Below the pieces are notes generated by a model. It did not search any database, was not told the DNA's origin, and saw nothing but the letters and a program-made list of their open reading frames with translations. The translations under genes and the position numbers were made by a program. Below, one piece after another: positions 23,321-34,528 of a stretch of 64,000 nt of DNA (positions are counted from its first letter, which is position 1; every line of letters starts with the position of its first letter). Where the stretch lies: NCBI GenBank assembly GCA_037893245.1, contig JBAIAA010001125.1:124001-188000 (forward strand), in the 5' to 3' direction. This DNA comes from Crossaster papposus. Its lineage: Eukaryota; Echinodermata; Asteroidea; Velatida; Solasteridae.

Positions 23321-26300
23321 CTCTTTTGCTCATTTGCTCATTTGCTCATTTGCGCTCATTTGCGCTCATTTGCTCTCATTTGCTCATTTGCGCTCATTTG
23401 CGCTCATTTGCGCTCATTTGCGCTCATTTGCGCTCATTTGCGCATTTCCTCATTTCCTCATTTCCTCATTTCCTCTCATTTGCTCATTTGCTCATTTGCT
23501 CATTTGCTCATTTGCTCATTTGCTCATTTGCTCTCATTTGCTCTCATTTGCTCATTTGCTCATTTGCTCATTTGCTCATTTGATCATTTGATCATTTGCT
23601 CATTTGCTCATTTGCTCTCATTTGCTCTCATTTGCTCTCATTTGCTCTCATTTGCTCTCATTTGCTCTCATTTGCTCTCATTTGCTCATTTGCTCATTTG
23701 CTCATTTGCTCATTTGCTCATTTGCTCATTTGCTCATCTGCTCTCATTTGCTCATTGGCTCATTTGCTCATTTGCTCATTTACTCATTTGCTCATATGCT
23801 CTCATTTGCTCATTTGCTCATTTGCTCATTTGCTCATTTGCTCATTTGCTCATTTGCTCATTTGCTCATTTGCTCATTTGCTCATTTGCTCATTTGCTCA
23901 TTTGCTCATTTGCTCTTTTGCTCATTTGCTCATTTGCTCATTTGCTCATGTGCTCATGTGCTCATTTGCGCTCATTTGCTCATTTGCGCTCATTTGCTCT
24001 CATTTGCTCATTTGCTCTCATTTGCTCATTTGCTCATTTGCTCATTTCCTCATTTCCTCATTTCCTCATTTCCTCATTTCCTCATTTCCTCTCATTTGCT
24101 CATTTGCTCATATGCTCATTTGCTCATTTGCTCATTTGCGCTCATTTGCGCTCATTTGCGCTCATTTGCTCATTTGCTTATTTGCTCATTTGCTCATTTG
24201 CTCATTTGCTCATTTGCTCATTTGCTCTCATTTGTTCTCACTTGCTCTCATTTGCTCTCATTTGTTCATTTGCTCATTTGCTCATTTGCTCATTTGCTCA
24301 TTTGCTCATTTGTTTATTTGCTCATTTGCTCTCATTTGCTCATTTGCTCATTTGATCATTTGCTCATTTGCTCATTTGCTCATTTGCTCATTTGCTCATT
24401 TTCTCATTTGCTCCTTTGCTCTCATTTGCTCTCACTTGCTCTCATTTGCTCTCATTTGCTCATTTGCTCATTTGCTCATTTGCTCATTTGCTCATTTGCT
24501 CATGTGCTCATTTGCTCATTTGCTCATTTGTTTATTTGCTCATTTGCTCATTTGCTCATTTGCTCATTTGCTCATTTGCTCATTTGTTTATTTGCTTATT
24601 TGCTTATTTGCTCTCATTTGATCATTTGATCATTTGATCATTTGCTCATTTGCTCATTTGCTCATTTGCTCATTTGCTCATTTGCGCTCATTTGCGCTCA
24701 TTTGCGCTCATTTGCTCATTTGCTCATTTGCTCATTTGCTCATTTGCTCATTTGCTCATTTTCTCATTTGCGCTCATTTGCGCTCATTTTCTCATTTTCT
24801 CATTTGCTCATTTGCTCATTTGCTCATTTGCTCCTTTGCTCTCATTTGCTCTCATTTGCTCTCATTTGCTCTCATTTGCTCTCATTTGCTCTAATTTGCT
24901 CTCATTTGTCTCATTTGCTCATTTGCTCATTTGCTCATTTGCTCATTTGCTCATTTGCTCATTTGCTCATCTGCTCTCATTTGCTCATTTGCTCATTTGC
25001 TCATTTGCTCATTTGCTCATTTGTTTATTTGCTTATTTGCTCTCATTTGCTCATTTGATCATTTGCTCATTTGCTAATTTGCTCATTTGCTCATTTGCTC
25101 ATTTGCTCATTTGCTCATTTGCGCTCATTTGCGGTCATTTGCGCTCATTTGCTCATTTGCTCATTTGCTCATTTGCTCATTTGCTCATTTGCTCATTTGC
25201 TCATTTGCTCATTTGCTCATTTGCTCATTTTCTCATTTGCTCATTTGCTCTCATTTGCTCTCACTTGCTCTCATTTGCTCTCATTTGTTCATTTGCTCAT
25301 TTGCTCATTTGCTCATTTGCTCATTTGCTCATTTGTTTATTTGCTCATTTGCTCTCATTTGCTCATTTGCTCATTTGATCATTTGCTCATTTGCTCATTT
25401 GCTCATTTGCGCTTATTTGCGCTCATTTGCGCTCATTTGCTCATTTGCTCATTTGCTCATTTGCTCATTTGCTCATTTGTTTATTTGCTCATTTGCTCAT
25501 TTGCTCTCATTTGCTCTCATTTGCTCTCATTTGCACATTTGCACATTTGCTCATTTGCTCATTTGCTCATTTGCTCATTTGCTCATTTGCTCATTTGCTC
25601 ATTTGTTCATTTGCTCATTTGCTCATTTCCTCATTTCCTCATTTCCTCATTTCCTCATTTCCTCATTTCCTCATTTCCTCTCATTTGCTCATTTGCTCAT
25701 ATGCTCATTTGCTCATTTGCTCATTTGCGCTCATTTGCGCTCATTTGCGCTCATTTGCTCATTTGCTTATTTGCTCATTTGCTCATTTGCTCATTTGCTC
25801 ATTTGCTCATTTGCTCTCATTTGTTCTCACTTGCTCTCATTTGCTCTCATTTGTTCATTTGCTCATTTGCTCATTTGCTCATTTGCTCATTTGCTCATTT
25901 GTTTATTTGCTCATTTGCTCTCATTTGCTCATTTGCTCATTTGATCATTTGCTCATTTGCTCATTTGCTCATTTGCTCATTTGCTCATTTTCTCATTTGC
26001 TCCTTTGCTCTCATTTGCTCTCACTTGCTCTCATTTGCTCTCATTTGCTCATTTGCTCATTTGCTCATTTGCTCATTTGCTCATTTGCTCATGTGCTCAT
26101 TTGCTCATTTGCTCATTTGTTTATTTGCTCATTTGCTCATTTGCTCATTTGCTCATTTGCTCATTTGCTCATTTGTTTATTTGCTTATTTGCTTATTTGC
26201 TCTCATTTGATCATTTGATCATTTGATCATTTGCTCATTTGCTCATTTGCTCATTTGCTCATTTGCTCATTTGCGCTCATTTGCGCTCATTTGCGCTCAT

Positions 26301-26497
26301 TTGCTCATTTGCTCATTTGCTCATTTGCTCATTTGCTCATTTGCTCATTTTCTCATTTGCGCTCATTTGCGCTCATTTTCTCATTTTCTCATTTGCTCAT
26401 TTGCTCATTTGCTCATTTGCTCCTTTGCTCTCATTTGCTCTCATTTGCTCTCATTTGCTCTCATTTGCTCTCATTTGCTCTAATTTGCTCTCATTTG

Positions 26498-29199
26498 TCT
26501 CATTTGCTCATTTGCTCATTTGCTCATTTGCTCATTTGCTCATTTGCTCATTTGCTCATCTGCTCTCATTTGCTCATTTGCTCATTTGCTCATTTGCTCA
26601 TTTGCTCATTTGTTTATTTGCTTATTTGCTCTCATTTGCTCATTTGATCATTTGCTCATTTGCTAATTTGCTCATTTGCTCATTTGCTCATTTGCTCATT
26701 TGCGCTCATTTGCGGTCATTTGCGCTCATTTGCGCTCATTTGCTCATTTGCTCATTTGCTCATTTGCTCATTTGCTCATTTGCTCATTTGCTCATTTGCT
26801 CATTTTCTCATTTGCTCATTTGCTCTCATTTGCTCTCACTTGCTCTCATTTGCTCTCATTTGTTCATTTGCTCATTTGCTCATTTGCTCATTTGCTCATT
26901 TGCTCATTTGTTTATTTGCTCATTTGCTCTCATTTGCTCATTTGCTCATTTGATCATTTGCTCATTTGCTCATTTTCTCATTTGCTCATTTGCTCTCATT
27001 TGCTCTCACTTGCTCTCATTTGCTCTCATTTGTTCATTTGCTCATTTGCTCATTTGCTCATTTGCTCATTTGCTCATTTGTTTATTTGCTCATTTGCTCT
27101 CATTTGCTCATTTGCTCATTTGATCATTTGCTCATTTGCTCATTTGCTCATTTGCGCTCATTTGCGCTCATTTGCGCTCATTTGCTCATTTGCTCATTTG
27201 CTCATTTGCTCATTTGCTCATTTGTTTATTTGCTCATTTGCTCATTTTCTCTCATTTGCTCTCATTTGCTCTCATTTGCACATTTGCACATTTGCTCATT
27301 TGCTCATTTGCTCATTTGCTCATTTGCTCATTTGCTCATTTGCTCATTTGCTCATTTGCTCATTTGCTCATTTTCTCATTTGCTCATTTTCTCATTTGCT
27401 CATTTGCTCTCATTTGCTCTCACTTGCTCTCATTTGCTCTCATTTGCTCATTTGCTCATTTGCTCATTTGCTCATTTCCGCACATTTGCGCTCATTTTCT
27501 CATTTGCTCATTTGCTCATTTGCTCAATATTTTCATTTGCTCTCATTTGCTCTCATTTGCTCTTATTTGCTCTCATTTGCTCTCATTTGCTCTCATTTGC
27601 TCTCATTTGCTCTCATTTGCTCTCATTTGCTCATTTGCTCATTTGCTCATTTGCTCATTTGCTCATTTGCTCATTTGCTCATTTGCTCATCTGCTCTCAT
27701 TTGCTCATTTGCTCATTTGCTCATTTGCTCATTTGCTCATTTGCTCATTTGCTCATTTGCTCATTTGCTCATTTGCTCATTTGCTCATTTGATATTTGCT
27801 CATTTGCTCATTTGCTCATTTGCTCATTTGCTCATGTGCTCATGTGCTCATTTGCGCATTTGCTCATTTGCTCTTATTTGCTCTCATTTCCTCTCATTTC
27901 CTCTCATTTCCTCATTTGCGCTCATTTGTGCTCATTTGCGCTCATTTGCGCTCATTTGCTCATTTGCTCATTTGCTCATTTGCTCATTTGCTCATTTGCT
28001 CATTTGCTAATTTGCTCATTTGCTCATTTGCTCATTTGCTCTTTTCCTCATTTCCTCTCATTTGCTTATTTGCTCATTTGCTCATTTGCTCATTTGCTCA
28101 TTTGCTCTCATTTGCTCATTTGCTCATTTGCTCATTTGCTCATTTGCTCATTTGATCATTTGCTCATTTGCTCATTTGCTCATTTGCTCATTTGCGCTCA
28201 TTTGCGCTCATTTGCTCATTTGCTCATTTGCTCATTTGCTCATTTGCTCATTTGCTCATTTGTTTATTTGCTTATTTGCTCTCATTTGCTCATTTGATCA
28301 TTTGATCATTTGATCATTTGCTCATTTGCTCATTTGCTCATTTGCTCATTTGCTCATTTGCGCTCATTTGCGCTCATTTGCGCTCATTTGCTCATTTGCT
28401 CATTTGCTCATTTGCTCATTTGCTCATTTTCTCATTTGCTCATTTGCTCTCATTTGCTCTCACTTGCTCTCATTTGCTCCCATTTGTTCATTTGCTCATT
28501 TGCTCATTTGCTCATTTGCTCATTTGCTCATTTGTTCATTTGCTTATTTGCTCTCATTTGCTCATTTGCTCATTTGATCATTTGCTCAGTTGCTCATTTG
28601 CTCATTTGCTCATTTGCTCATTTGCTCATTTGCTCATTTGCTCATTTGCTCATTTGCTCATTTGCTCTTTTGCTCATTTGCTCATTTGCTCATTTGCTCA
28701 TTTGCTCTTTTGCTCATTTGCTCATTTGCTCATTTGCTCATGTGCTCATGTGCTCATTTGCGCTCATTAGCTCATTTGCGCTCATTTGCGCTCATTTGCT
28801 CTCATTTGGTCATTTGCGCTCATTTGCGCTCATTTGCGCTCCTTTGCTCATTTGCTCATTTCCTCATTTCCTCATTTCCTCATTTCCTCATTTCCTCATT
28901 TCCTCATTTCCTCATTTCCTCATTTCCTCATTTCCTCATTTCCTCATTTCCTCATTTCCTCATTTGCTCATTTGCTCATTTGCGCTCATTTGCTCTCATT
29001 TGCTCATTTGCTCATTTGCTCTCATTTGCTCATTTGCTCATTTGCTCATTTGCTCATTTGCTCATTTGCTCATTTGAACATTTGCTCATTTGCTCATTTG
29101 CTCATTTGCTCATTTGCTCATTTGCGCTCATTTGCTCATTTGCTCATTTGCTCATTTGCTCATTTGCGCTCATTTGCGCTCATTTGCTCTCATTTGCTC
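26498..29199. repeat. Module 3 with two internal deletions (2,702 bp)
   Basis: This is the single module of super-repeat copy 2. It matches module 1 at offset 10,648 up to about 27,240. A loss of about 344 bp near 27,375 lies between two CTCATTTT-containing cassettes. The offset to module 2 is then 7,148 until about 28,590, where 60 bp is lost together with the CATCTG/CATTGG/TTTACTC/CATATG cassette, giving 7,088. A further 2 bp is lost before 29,076. The length agrees: 3,108 minus 344, 60 and 2 is 2,702. Confidence 0.75.
28855..28958 (+). repeat. CTCATTTC block, 13 units (module 3)
   Basis: Counterpart of the module 2 block at offset 7,088. The length is preserved although a 60-bp deletion lies about 250 bp upstream. 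Confidence 0.95.
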
Positions 29200-30022
29200 A
29201 TTTCCTCATTTGCTCATTTGCTCATTTGCTCATTTGCTCATTTCCTCATTTGCTCTCATTTGCTCTCATTTGCTCTAATTTGCTCTCATTTGATCTCATT
29301 TGCTCTCATTTGCTCTCATTTGCTCATTTGCTCATTTGCTCATCTGCTCATTTGCTCCTTTGCTCATTTGCCCATTTGCTCATTTGCTCATTTGCTCATT
29401 TGCTCATTTGCTCTCATTTGCTCATTTGCTCATTTGCTCATTTGCTCATTTGCTCATTTGCTCATTTGATCATTTGCTCATTTGCTCATTTGCTCATTTG
29501 CGCTCATTTTCTCATTTGCTCATTTGCTCATTTGCTCATTTGCTCATTTGCTCATTTGCTCATTTGCTCATTTGCTCTTTTGCTCATTTGCTCATTTGCT
29601 CATTTGCGCTCATTGGCGCTCATTTGCTCTCATTTGCTCATTTGCGCTCATTTGCGCTCATTTGCGCTCATTTGCGCTCCTTTGCTCCTTTGCTCATTTC
29701 CTCATTTCCTCATTTCCTCATTTCCTCATTTCCTCATTTCCTCTCATTTGCTCATTTGCTCATTTGCTCATTTGCTCATTTGCTCATTTGCTCATTTGCT
29801 CATTTGCTCTCATTTGCTCTCATTTGCTCATTTGCTCATTTGCTCATTTGCTCATTTGCTCATTTGATCATTTGCTCATTTGCTCATTTGCTCTCATTTG
29901 CTCTCATTTGCTCTCATTTGCTCTCATTTGCTCTCATTTGCTCTCATTTGCTCATTTGCTCATTTGCTCATTTGCTCATTTGCTCATTTGCTCATTTGCT
30001 CATCTGCTCTCATTTGCTCATT

Positions 30023-30950
30023 GGCTCATTTGCTCATTTGCTCATTTACTCATTTGCTCATATGCTCTCATTTGCTCATTTGCTCATTTGCTCATTTGCT
30101 CATTTGCTCATTTGCTCATTTGCTCATTTGCTCATTTGCTCATTTGCTCATTTGCTCATTTGCTCATTTGCTCTTTTGCTCATTTGCTCATTTGCTCATT
30201 TGCTCATGTGCTCATGTGCTCATTTGCGCTCATTTGCTCATTTGCGCTCATTTGCTCTCATTTGCTCATTTGCGCTCATTTGCGCTCATTTGCGCTCCTT
30301 TGCTCATTTGCTCATTTGCTCATTTCCTCATTTCCTCATTTCCTCATTTCCTCATTTCCTCATTTCCTCATTGGCTCATTTGCTCATTTGCTCATTTACT
30401 CATTTGCTCATATGCTCTCATTTGCTCATTTGCTCATTTGCTCATTTGCTCATTTGCTCATTTGCTCATTTGCTCTTTTGCTCATTTGCTCATTTGCTCA
30501 TTTGCTCATTTGCTCATGTGCTCATTTGCGCTCATTTGCTCATTTGCGCTCATTTGCTCTCATTTGCTCATTTGCGCTCATTTGCGCTCATTTGCGCTCC
30601 TTTGCTCATTTGCTCATTTCCTCATTTCCTCATTTCCTCATTTCCTCATTTCCTCATTTCCTCATTGGCTCATTTGCTCATTTGCTCATTTACTCATTTG
30701 CTCATATGCTCTCATTTGCTCATTTGCTCATTTGCTCATTTGCTCATTTGCTCATTTGCTCATTTGCTCATTTGCTCATTTGCTCATTTGCTCATTTGCT
30801 CATTTGCTCATTTGCTCATTTGCTCATTTGCTCTTTTGCTCATTTGCTCATTTGCTCATTTGCTCATGTGCTCATGTGCTCATTTGCGCTCATTTGCTCA
30901 TTTGCGCTCATTTGCTCTCATTTGCTCATTTGCTCATTTGCTCATTTGCT
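30023..30950. repeat. Local tandem amplification at domain boundary
   Basis: The CATTGGCTC unit followed by TTTACTC and CATATG occurs at about 30,023, 30,373 and 30,667, spacings of roughly 350 and 294 bp. The first two repeats end in a GCG-rich 10-mer region and a short CTCATTTC block; the third stops at the boundary. This gives three small units directly against the left/right junction. Confidence 0.7.
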
Positions 30951-30972
30951 CATTTGCTCATTTCCTCATTTG

Positions 30973-31062
30973 CTCTCATTTGCTCTCATTTGCTCTAATT
31001 TGCTCTCATTTGCTCTCATTTGCTCTCATTTGCTCTCATTTGCTCTCATTTGCTCTCATTTG
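30973..31062 (+). repeat. 10-bp-unit block, 9 units, at start of unit A
   Basis: Nine 10-mers, the third CTCTAATTTG, followed by CTCATCTG. The block recurs at the start of units B and C. In the left domain the similar block has a GATCTC unit after CTCTAATTTG, which is absent here. That difference helps place the domain boundary just upstream. Confidence 0.9.
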
Positions 31063-31447
31063 CTCATCTGCTCATTTGCTCCTTTGCTCATTTGCCCATT
31101 TGCTCATTTGCTCATTTGCTCATTTGCTCATCTGCTCTCATTTGCTCATTTGCTCATTTGCTCATTTGCTCATTTGCTCATTTGCTCATTTGCTCATTTG
31201 CTCATTTGCTCATTTGCTCATTAGCTCTCATTTGCTCTAATTTGCTCTCATTTGCTCTCATTTGCTCTCATTTGCTCTCATTTGCTCTCATTTGCTCATT
31301 TGCTCATTTGCTCATTTGCTCATTTGCTCATTTGCTCATCTGCTCATTTGCTCCTTTGCTCATTTGCTCATTTGCTCATTTGCTCATTTGCTCATTTGCT
31401 CATTTGCTATTTTGTTTATTTGCTCATTTGCTCTCATTTGCTCATTT

Positions 31448-31479
31448 GATCATTTGATCATTTGATCATTTGATCATTT
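31448..31479 (+). repeat. Four-fold GATCATTT run
   Basis: Four GATCATTT units give a TGATCA palindrome every 8 bp. In the right domain four-fold runs mark unit starts (also near 35,013, 39,162, 42,919, 45,126, 48,361, 58,056 and elsewhere). In the left domain runs reach only two or three units (for example about 13,972). Confidence 0.85.
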
Positions 31480-31614
31480 GCTCTCATTTGCTCATTTGCT
31501 CATTTGCTCATTTGCTCATTTGCGCTCATTTGCGCTCATTTGCTCATTTGCTCATTTGCTCATTTGCTCATTTGCTCATTTGTTCATTTGCTCATTTGCT
31601 CATTTGCTCATTAG

Positions 31615-31694
31615 CTCTCATTTGCTCTCATTTGCTCTCATTTGCTCTCATTTGCTCTCATTTGCTCTCATTTGCTCTTATTTGCTCTCATTTG
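31615..31694 (+). repeat. 10-bp-unit block, 8 units, after TTAG
   Basis: Eight 10-mers after a CATTAG step, the seventh CTCTTATTTG. Units B and C have eight perfect 10-mers at the matching places (35,180 and 39,329). Confidence 0.9.
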
Positions 31695-32192
31695 CTCATT
31701 TGGTCATTTGCTCATTTGCTCATTTGCTCATTTGCTCATCTGCTCATTTGCTCATTTGCTCATTTGCTCATTTGCTCATTTGATCATTTGCTCATCTGCT
31801 CTCATTTGCTCATTTGCTCCTTTGCTCATTTGCTCATTTGCTCATTTGCTCATTTGCTCATTTGCTCATTTGCTCATTTGCTCATTTGATCATTTGCTCA
31901 TTTGCTCATTTGCTCTCATTTGCTCATTTGCTCTTTTGCTCATTTGCTCATTTGCTCATTTGCTCATTTGCTCATGTGCTTATTTGCTCATTTGCTCATT
32001 TGCTCATTTGCTCATTTGCTCATTTGCGCTCATTTGCTCATTTGCTCATTTGCTCATTTGCTCATTTGCTCATTTGCTCATTTGCTCATTTGCTCATTTG
32101 CTCATTTGCTCATTTGCTCATTTGCTCATTTGCTCATTTGCTCATTTGCTCATTTGCTCATTTGCTCATTTGCGCTCATTTGCTCTCATTTG

Positions 32193-32337
32193 CTCATTTC
32201 CTCATTTCCTCATTTCCTCATTTCCTCATTTCCTCATTTCCTCATTTGCACTCATTTGCTCTCATTTGCTCTCATTTGCTCTCATTTGCTCTCATTTGCT
32301 CTCATTTGCTCTCATTTGCTCTCATTTGCTCCTTTGC
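32193..32337 (+). repeat. CTCATTTC x6, GCACTC, then 10-mer block (right-domain cassette)
   Basis: Six CTCATTTC units (32,193-32,240) are followed by a CTCATTTGCA 10-mer and a run of CTCTCATTTG 10-mers ending in CTCCTTTG. The G of GCAC recurs at 32,248, 35,829, 39,978, 46,207, 49,821, 50,215, 53,538, 56,598, 59,652, 60,046 and 62,924. The last copy has a degraded CTCATTTC block with a CTCATTTG inside it. All 11 carry GCAC rather than GCGC. Confidence 0.85.
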
Positions 32338-33019
32338 TCATTTGCTCATCTGCTCTCATTTGCTCATCTGCTCTCATTTGCTCATTTGCCCATTTGCTCA
32401 TTTGCTCATTTGCTCATTTGCTCATCTGCTCTCATTTGCTCATTTGCTCATGTGCTCATTTGCTCATTTGCTCATTTGCTCATTTGCTCATTTGCTCATT
32501 TGCTCATTTGCTCATTTGCTCATTTGCTCATTTGATCATTTGATCATTTGCTCATTTGCGCTCATTTGCGCTCATTTGCTCTCATTTGCTCATTTGCTCA
32601 TTTGCTCATTTGCTCATTTGCTCATTTGCTCATTTGCTCATCTGCTCATTTGCTCATTTGCTCATTTGCTAATTTGTTTATTTGCTCATTTGCTCTCATT
32701 TGCTCATTTGATCATTTGATAATTTGATCATTTGCTCATTTGCTCTCATTTGCTCATTTGCTCATTTGCTCATTTGCTCATTTGCTCATTTGCGCTCATT
32801 TGCTCATTTGCTCATTTGCTCATTTGCTCATTAGCTCATTTTCTCATTTGCTCATTTGCTCTCATTTGCTCTCACTCGCTCTCATTTGCTCTCATTTGCT
32901 AATTTGCTCATTTGCTCATTTGCTCATTTGCTCATTTGCTCATTTGCTCATTTGCTCATTTGCTCATTTGTTTATTTGCTCATTTGCTCTCATTTGCTCA
33001 TTTGATCATTTGCTCATTT

Positions 33020-34528
33020 CTCATTTGCTCATTTGCGCTCATTTGCTCATTTGCTCATTTGCTCATTTGCTCATTAGCTCATTTTCTCATTTGCTCATTT
33101 GCTCTCATTTGCTCTCACTCGCTCTCATTTGCTCTCATTTGCTAATTTGCTCATTTGCTCATTTGCTCATTTGCTCATTTGCTCATTTGCTCATTTTCTC
33201 ATTTGCTCATTTGCTCTCATTTGCTCTCACTCGCTCTCATTTGCTCTCATTTGCTAATTTGCTCATTTGCTCATTTGCTCATTTGCTCATTTGCTCATTT
33301 GCTCTCATTTGCTCTCATTTGCTCTAATTTGCTCTCATTTGCTCTCATTTGCTCTCATTTGCTCATTTGCGCTCATTTGCGCTCATTTGCGCTCATTTGC
33401 GCTCCTTTGCTCATTTCCTCATTTCCTCATTTCCTCATTTCCTCATTTCCTCATTTCCTCATTTCCTCTCATTCGCTCATTTGCTCATTTGCTCATTTGC
33501 TCATTTGCTCATTTGCTCATTTGCTCATTTGCTCATTTCCTCATTTGATCATTTGCTCATTTGCTCATTTGCTCATTTGCGCTCATTTGCTCTCATTTGC
33601 TCATTTGATCATTTGATAATTTGATCATTTGCTCATTTGCTCTCATTTGCTCATTTGCTCATTTGCTCATTTGCTCATTTGCTCATTTGCGCTCATTTGC
33701 TCATTTGCTCATTTGCTCATTTGCTCATTAGCTCATTTTCTCATTTGCTCATTTGCTCTCATTTGCTCTCACTCGCTCTCATTTGCTCTCATTTGCTAAT
33801 TTGCTCATTTGCTCATTTGCTCATTTGCTCATTTGCTCATTTGCTCATTTGCTAATTTGTTTATTTGCTCATTTGCTCTCATTTGCTCATTTGATCATTT
33901 GCTCATTTGCTCATTTGCTCATTTGCGCTCATTTGCTCATTTGCTCATTTGCTCATTTGCTCATTAGCTCATTTTCTCATTTGCTCATTTGCTCTCATTT
34001 GCTCTCACTCGCTCTCATTTGCTCTCATTTGCTAATTTGCTCATTTGCTCATTTGCTCATTTGCTCATTTGCTCATTTGCTCATTTTCTCATTTGCTCAT
34101 TTGCTCTCATTTGCTCTCACTCGCTCTCATTTGCTCTCATTTGCTAATTTGCTCATTTGCTCATTTGCTCATTTGCTCATTTGCTCATTTGCTCTCATTT
34201 GCTCTCATTTGCTCTAATTTGCTCTCATTTGCTCTCATTTGCTCTCATTTGCTCATTTGCGCTCATTTGCGCTCATTTGCGCTCATTTGCGCTCCTTTGC
34301 TCATTTCCTCATTTCCTCATTTCCTCATTTCCTCATTTCCTCATTTCCTCATTTCCTCTCATTCGCTCATTTGCTCATTTGCTCATTTGCTCATTTGCTC
34401 ATTTGCTCATTTGCTCATTTGCTCATTTCCTCATTTGATCATTTGCTCATTTGCTCATTTGCTCATTTGCGCTCATTTGCTCTCATTTGCTCATTTGATC
34501 ATTTGATAATTTGATCATTTGCTCATTT
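33020..34528. repeat. 619-bp direct repeat pair within unit A (spacing 890)
   Basis: Positions 33,020-33,638 match 33,910-34,528 at an offset of exactly 890. Each copy contains CTCATTAGCTC, two CTCACTCGCTC cassettes, a CTCTAATTTG unit, four CGCTCATTTG units, a 7-unit CTCATTTC block, the CATTCGCTC unit and a GATAATTT cluster. The same pair recurs in unit B (spacing 1,120, because of the 230-bp duplication) and in unit C (spacing 890), so it predates the HOR amplification. Confidence 0.8.

Larger units (their letters stand above)
1..30950. repeat. Left satellite domain
   Basis: This domain is defined by variants that recur here and were not seen to the right. They are CTCACTTGCTC in the 10-mer blocks, CAATATTTTC, GAACATTTG, paired GCACATTT units, long CTCATTTC blocks of 13-18 units, and a cassette ordered CATCTG, (often) CATTGG, TTTACTC, CATATG. 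HOR lengths are about 5.3 kb in the first 12 kb and 1.6-10.65 kb after that. The right edge lies at about 30,945-30,960, where the sequence becomes collinear with the later HOR starts at 34,526 and 38,675. Confidence 0.85.
23321..30950. repeat. Super-repeat copy 2, shortened
   Basis: This copy repeats 12,655-23,320 with a single 3,156-type module instead of two, and with an extra loss of about 344 bp. The arithmetic closes: the offset falls from 10,648 to 7,148 relative to module 2, a difference of 3,500, which is 3,156 plus 344. It ends in a locally amplified stretch (about 30,020-30,950) at the domain boundary. Confidence 0.8.
30961..34525. repeat. Right HOR unit A (3,565 bp)
   Basis: The unit starts at the TTTCC step before a nine-unit 10-mer block and ends where the same step recurs at 34,526. 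Its order is: 10-mer block; CTCCTTTG and CCCATTTG units; TTAGCTCTC step; CTATTTTG-TTTATTTG (about 31,407); four GATCATTT units (31,448); 8-unit 10-mer block (31,615); paired CTCTTTTG/CATGTG region; 20-bp-scale variants; 6-unit CTCATTTC block with GCACTC (32,193-32,250); then the CTCACTCGCTC cassettes. A private CTCTTATTTG 10-mer lies at 31,675. Confidence 0.85.

Noticed and set aside
31448..31479. GATCATTT run as a replication-origin or dam-methylation cluster
   Set aside because: GATC arises from a single-base variant of the octamer within satellite DNA; there are no initiator boxes or neighbouring replication genes.
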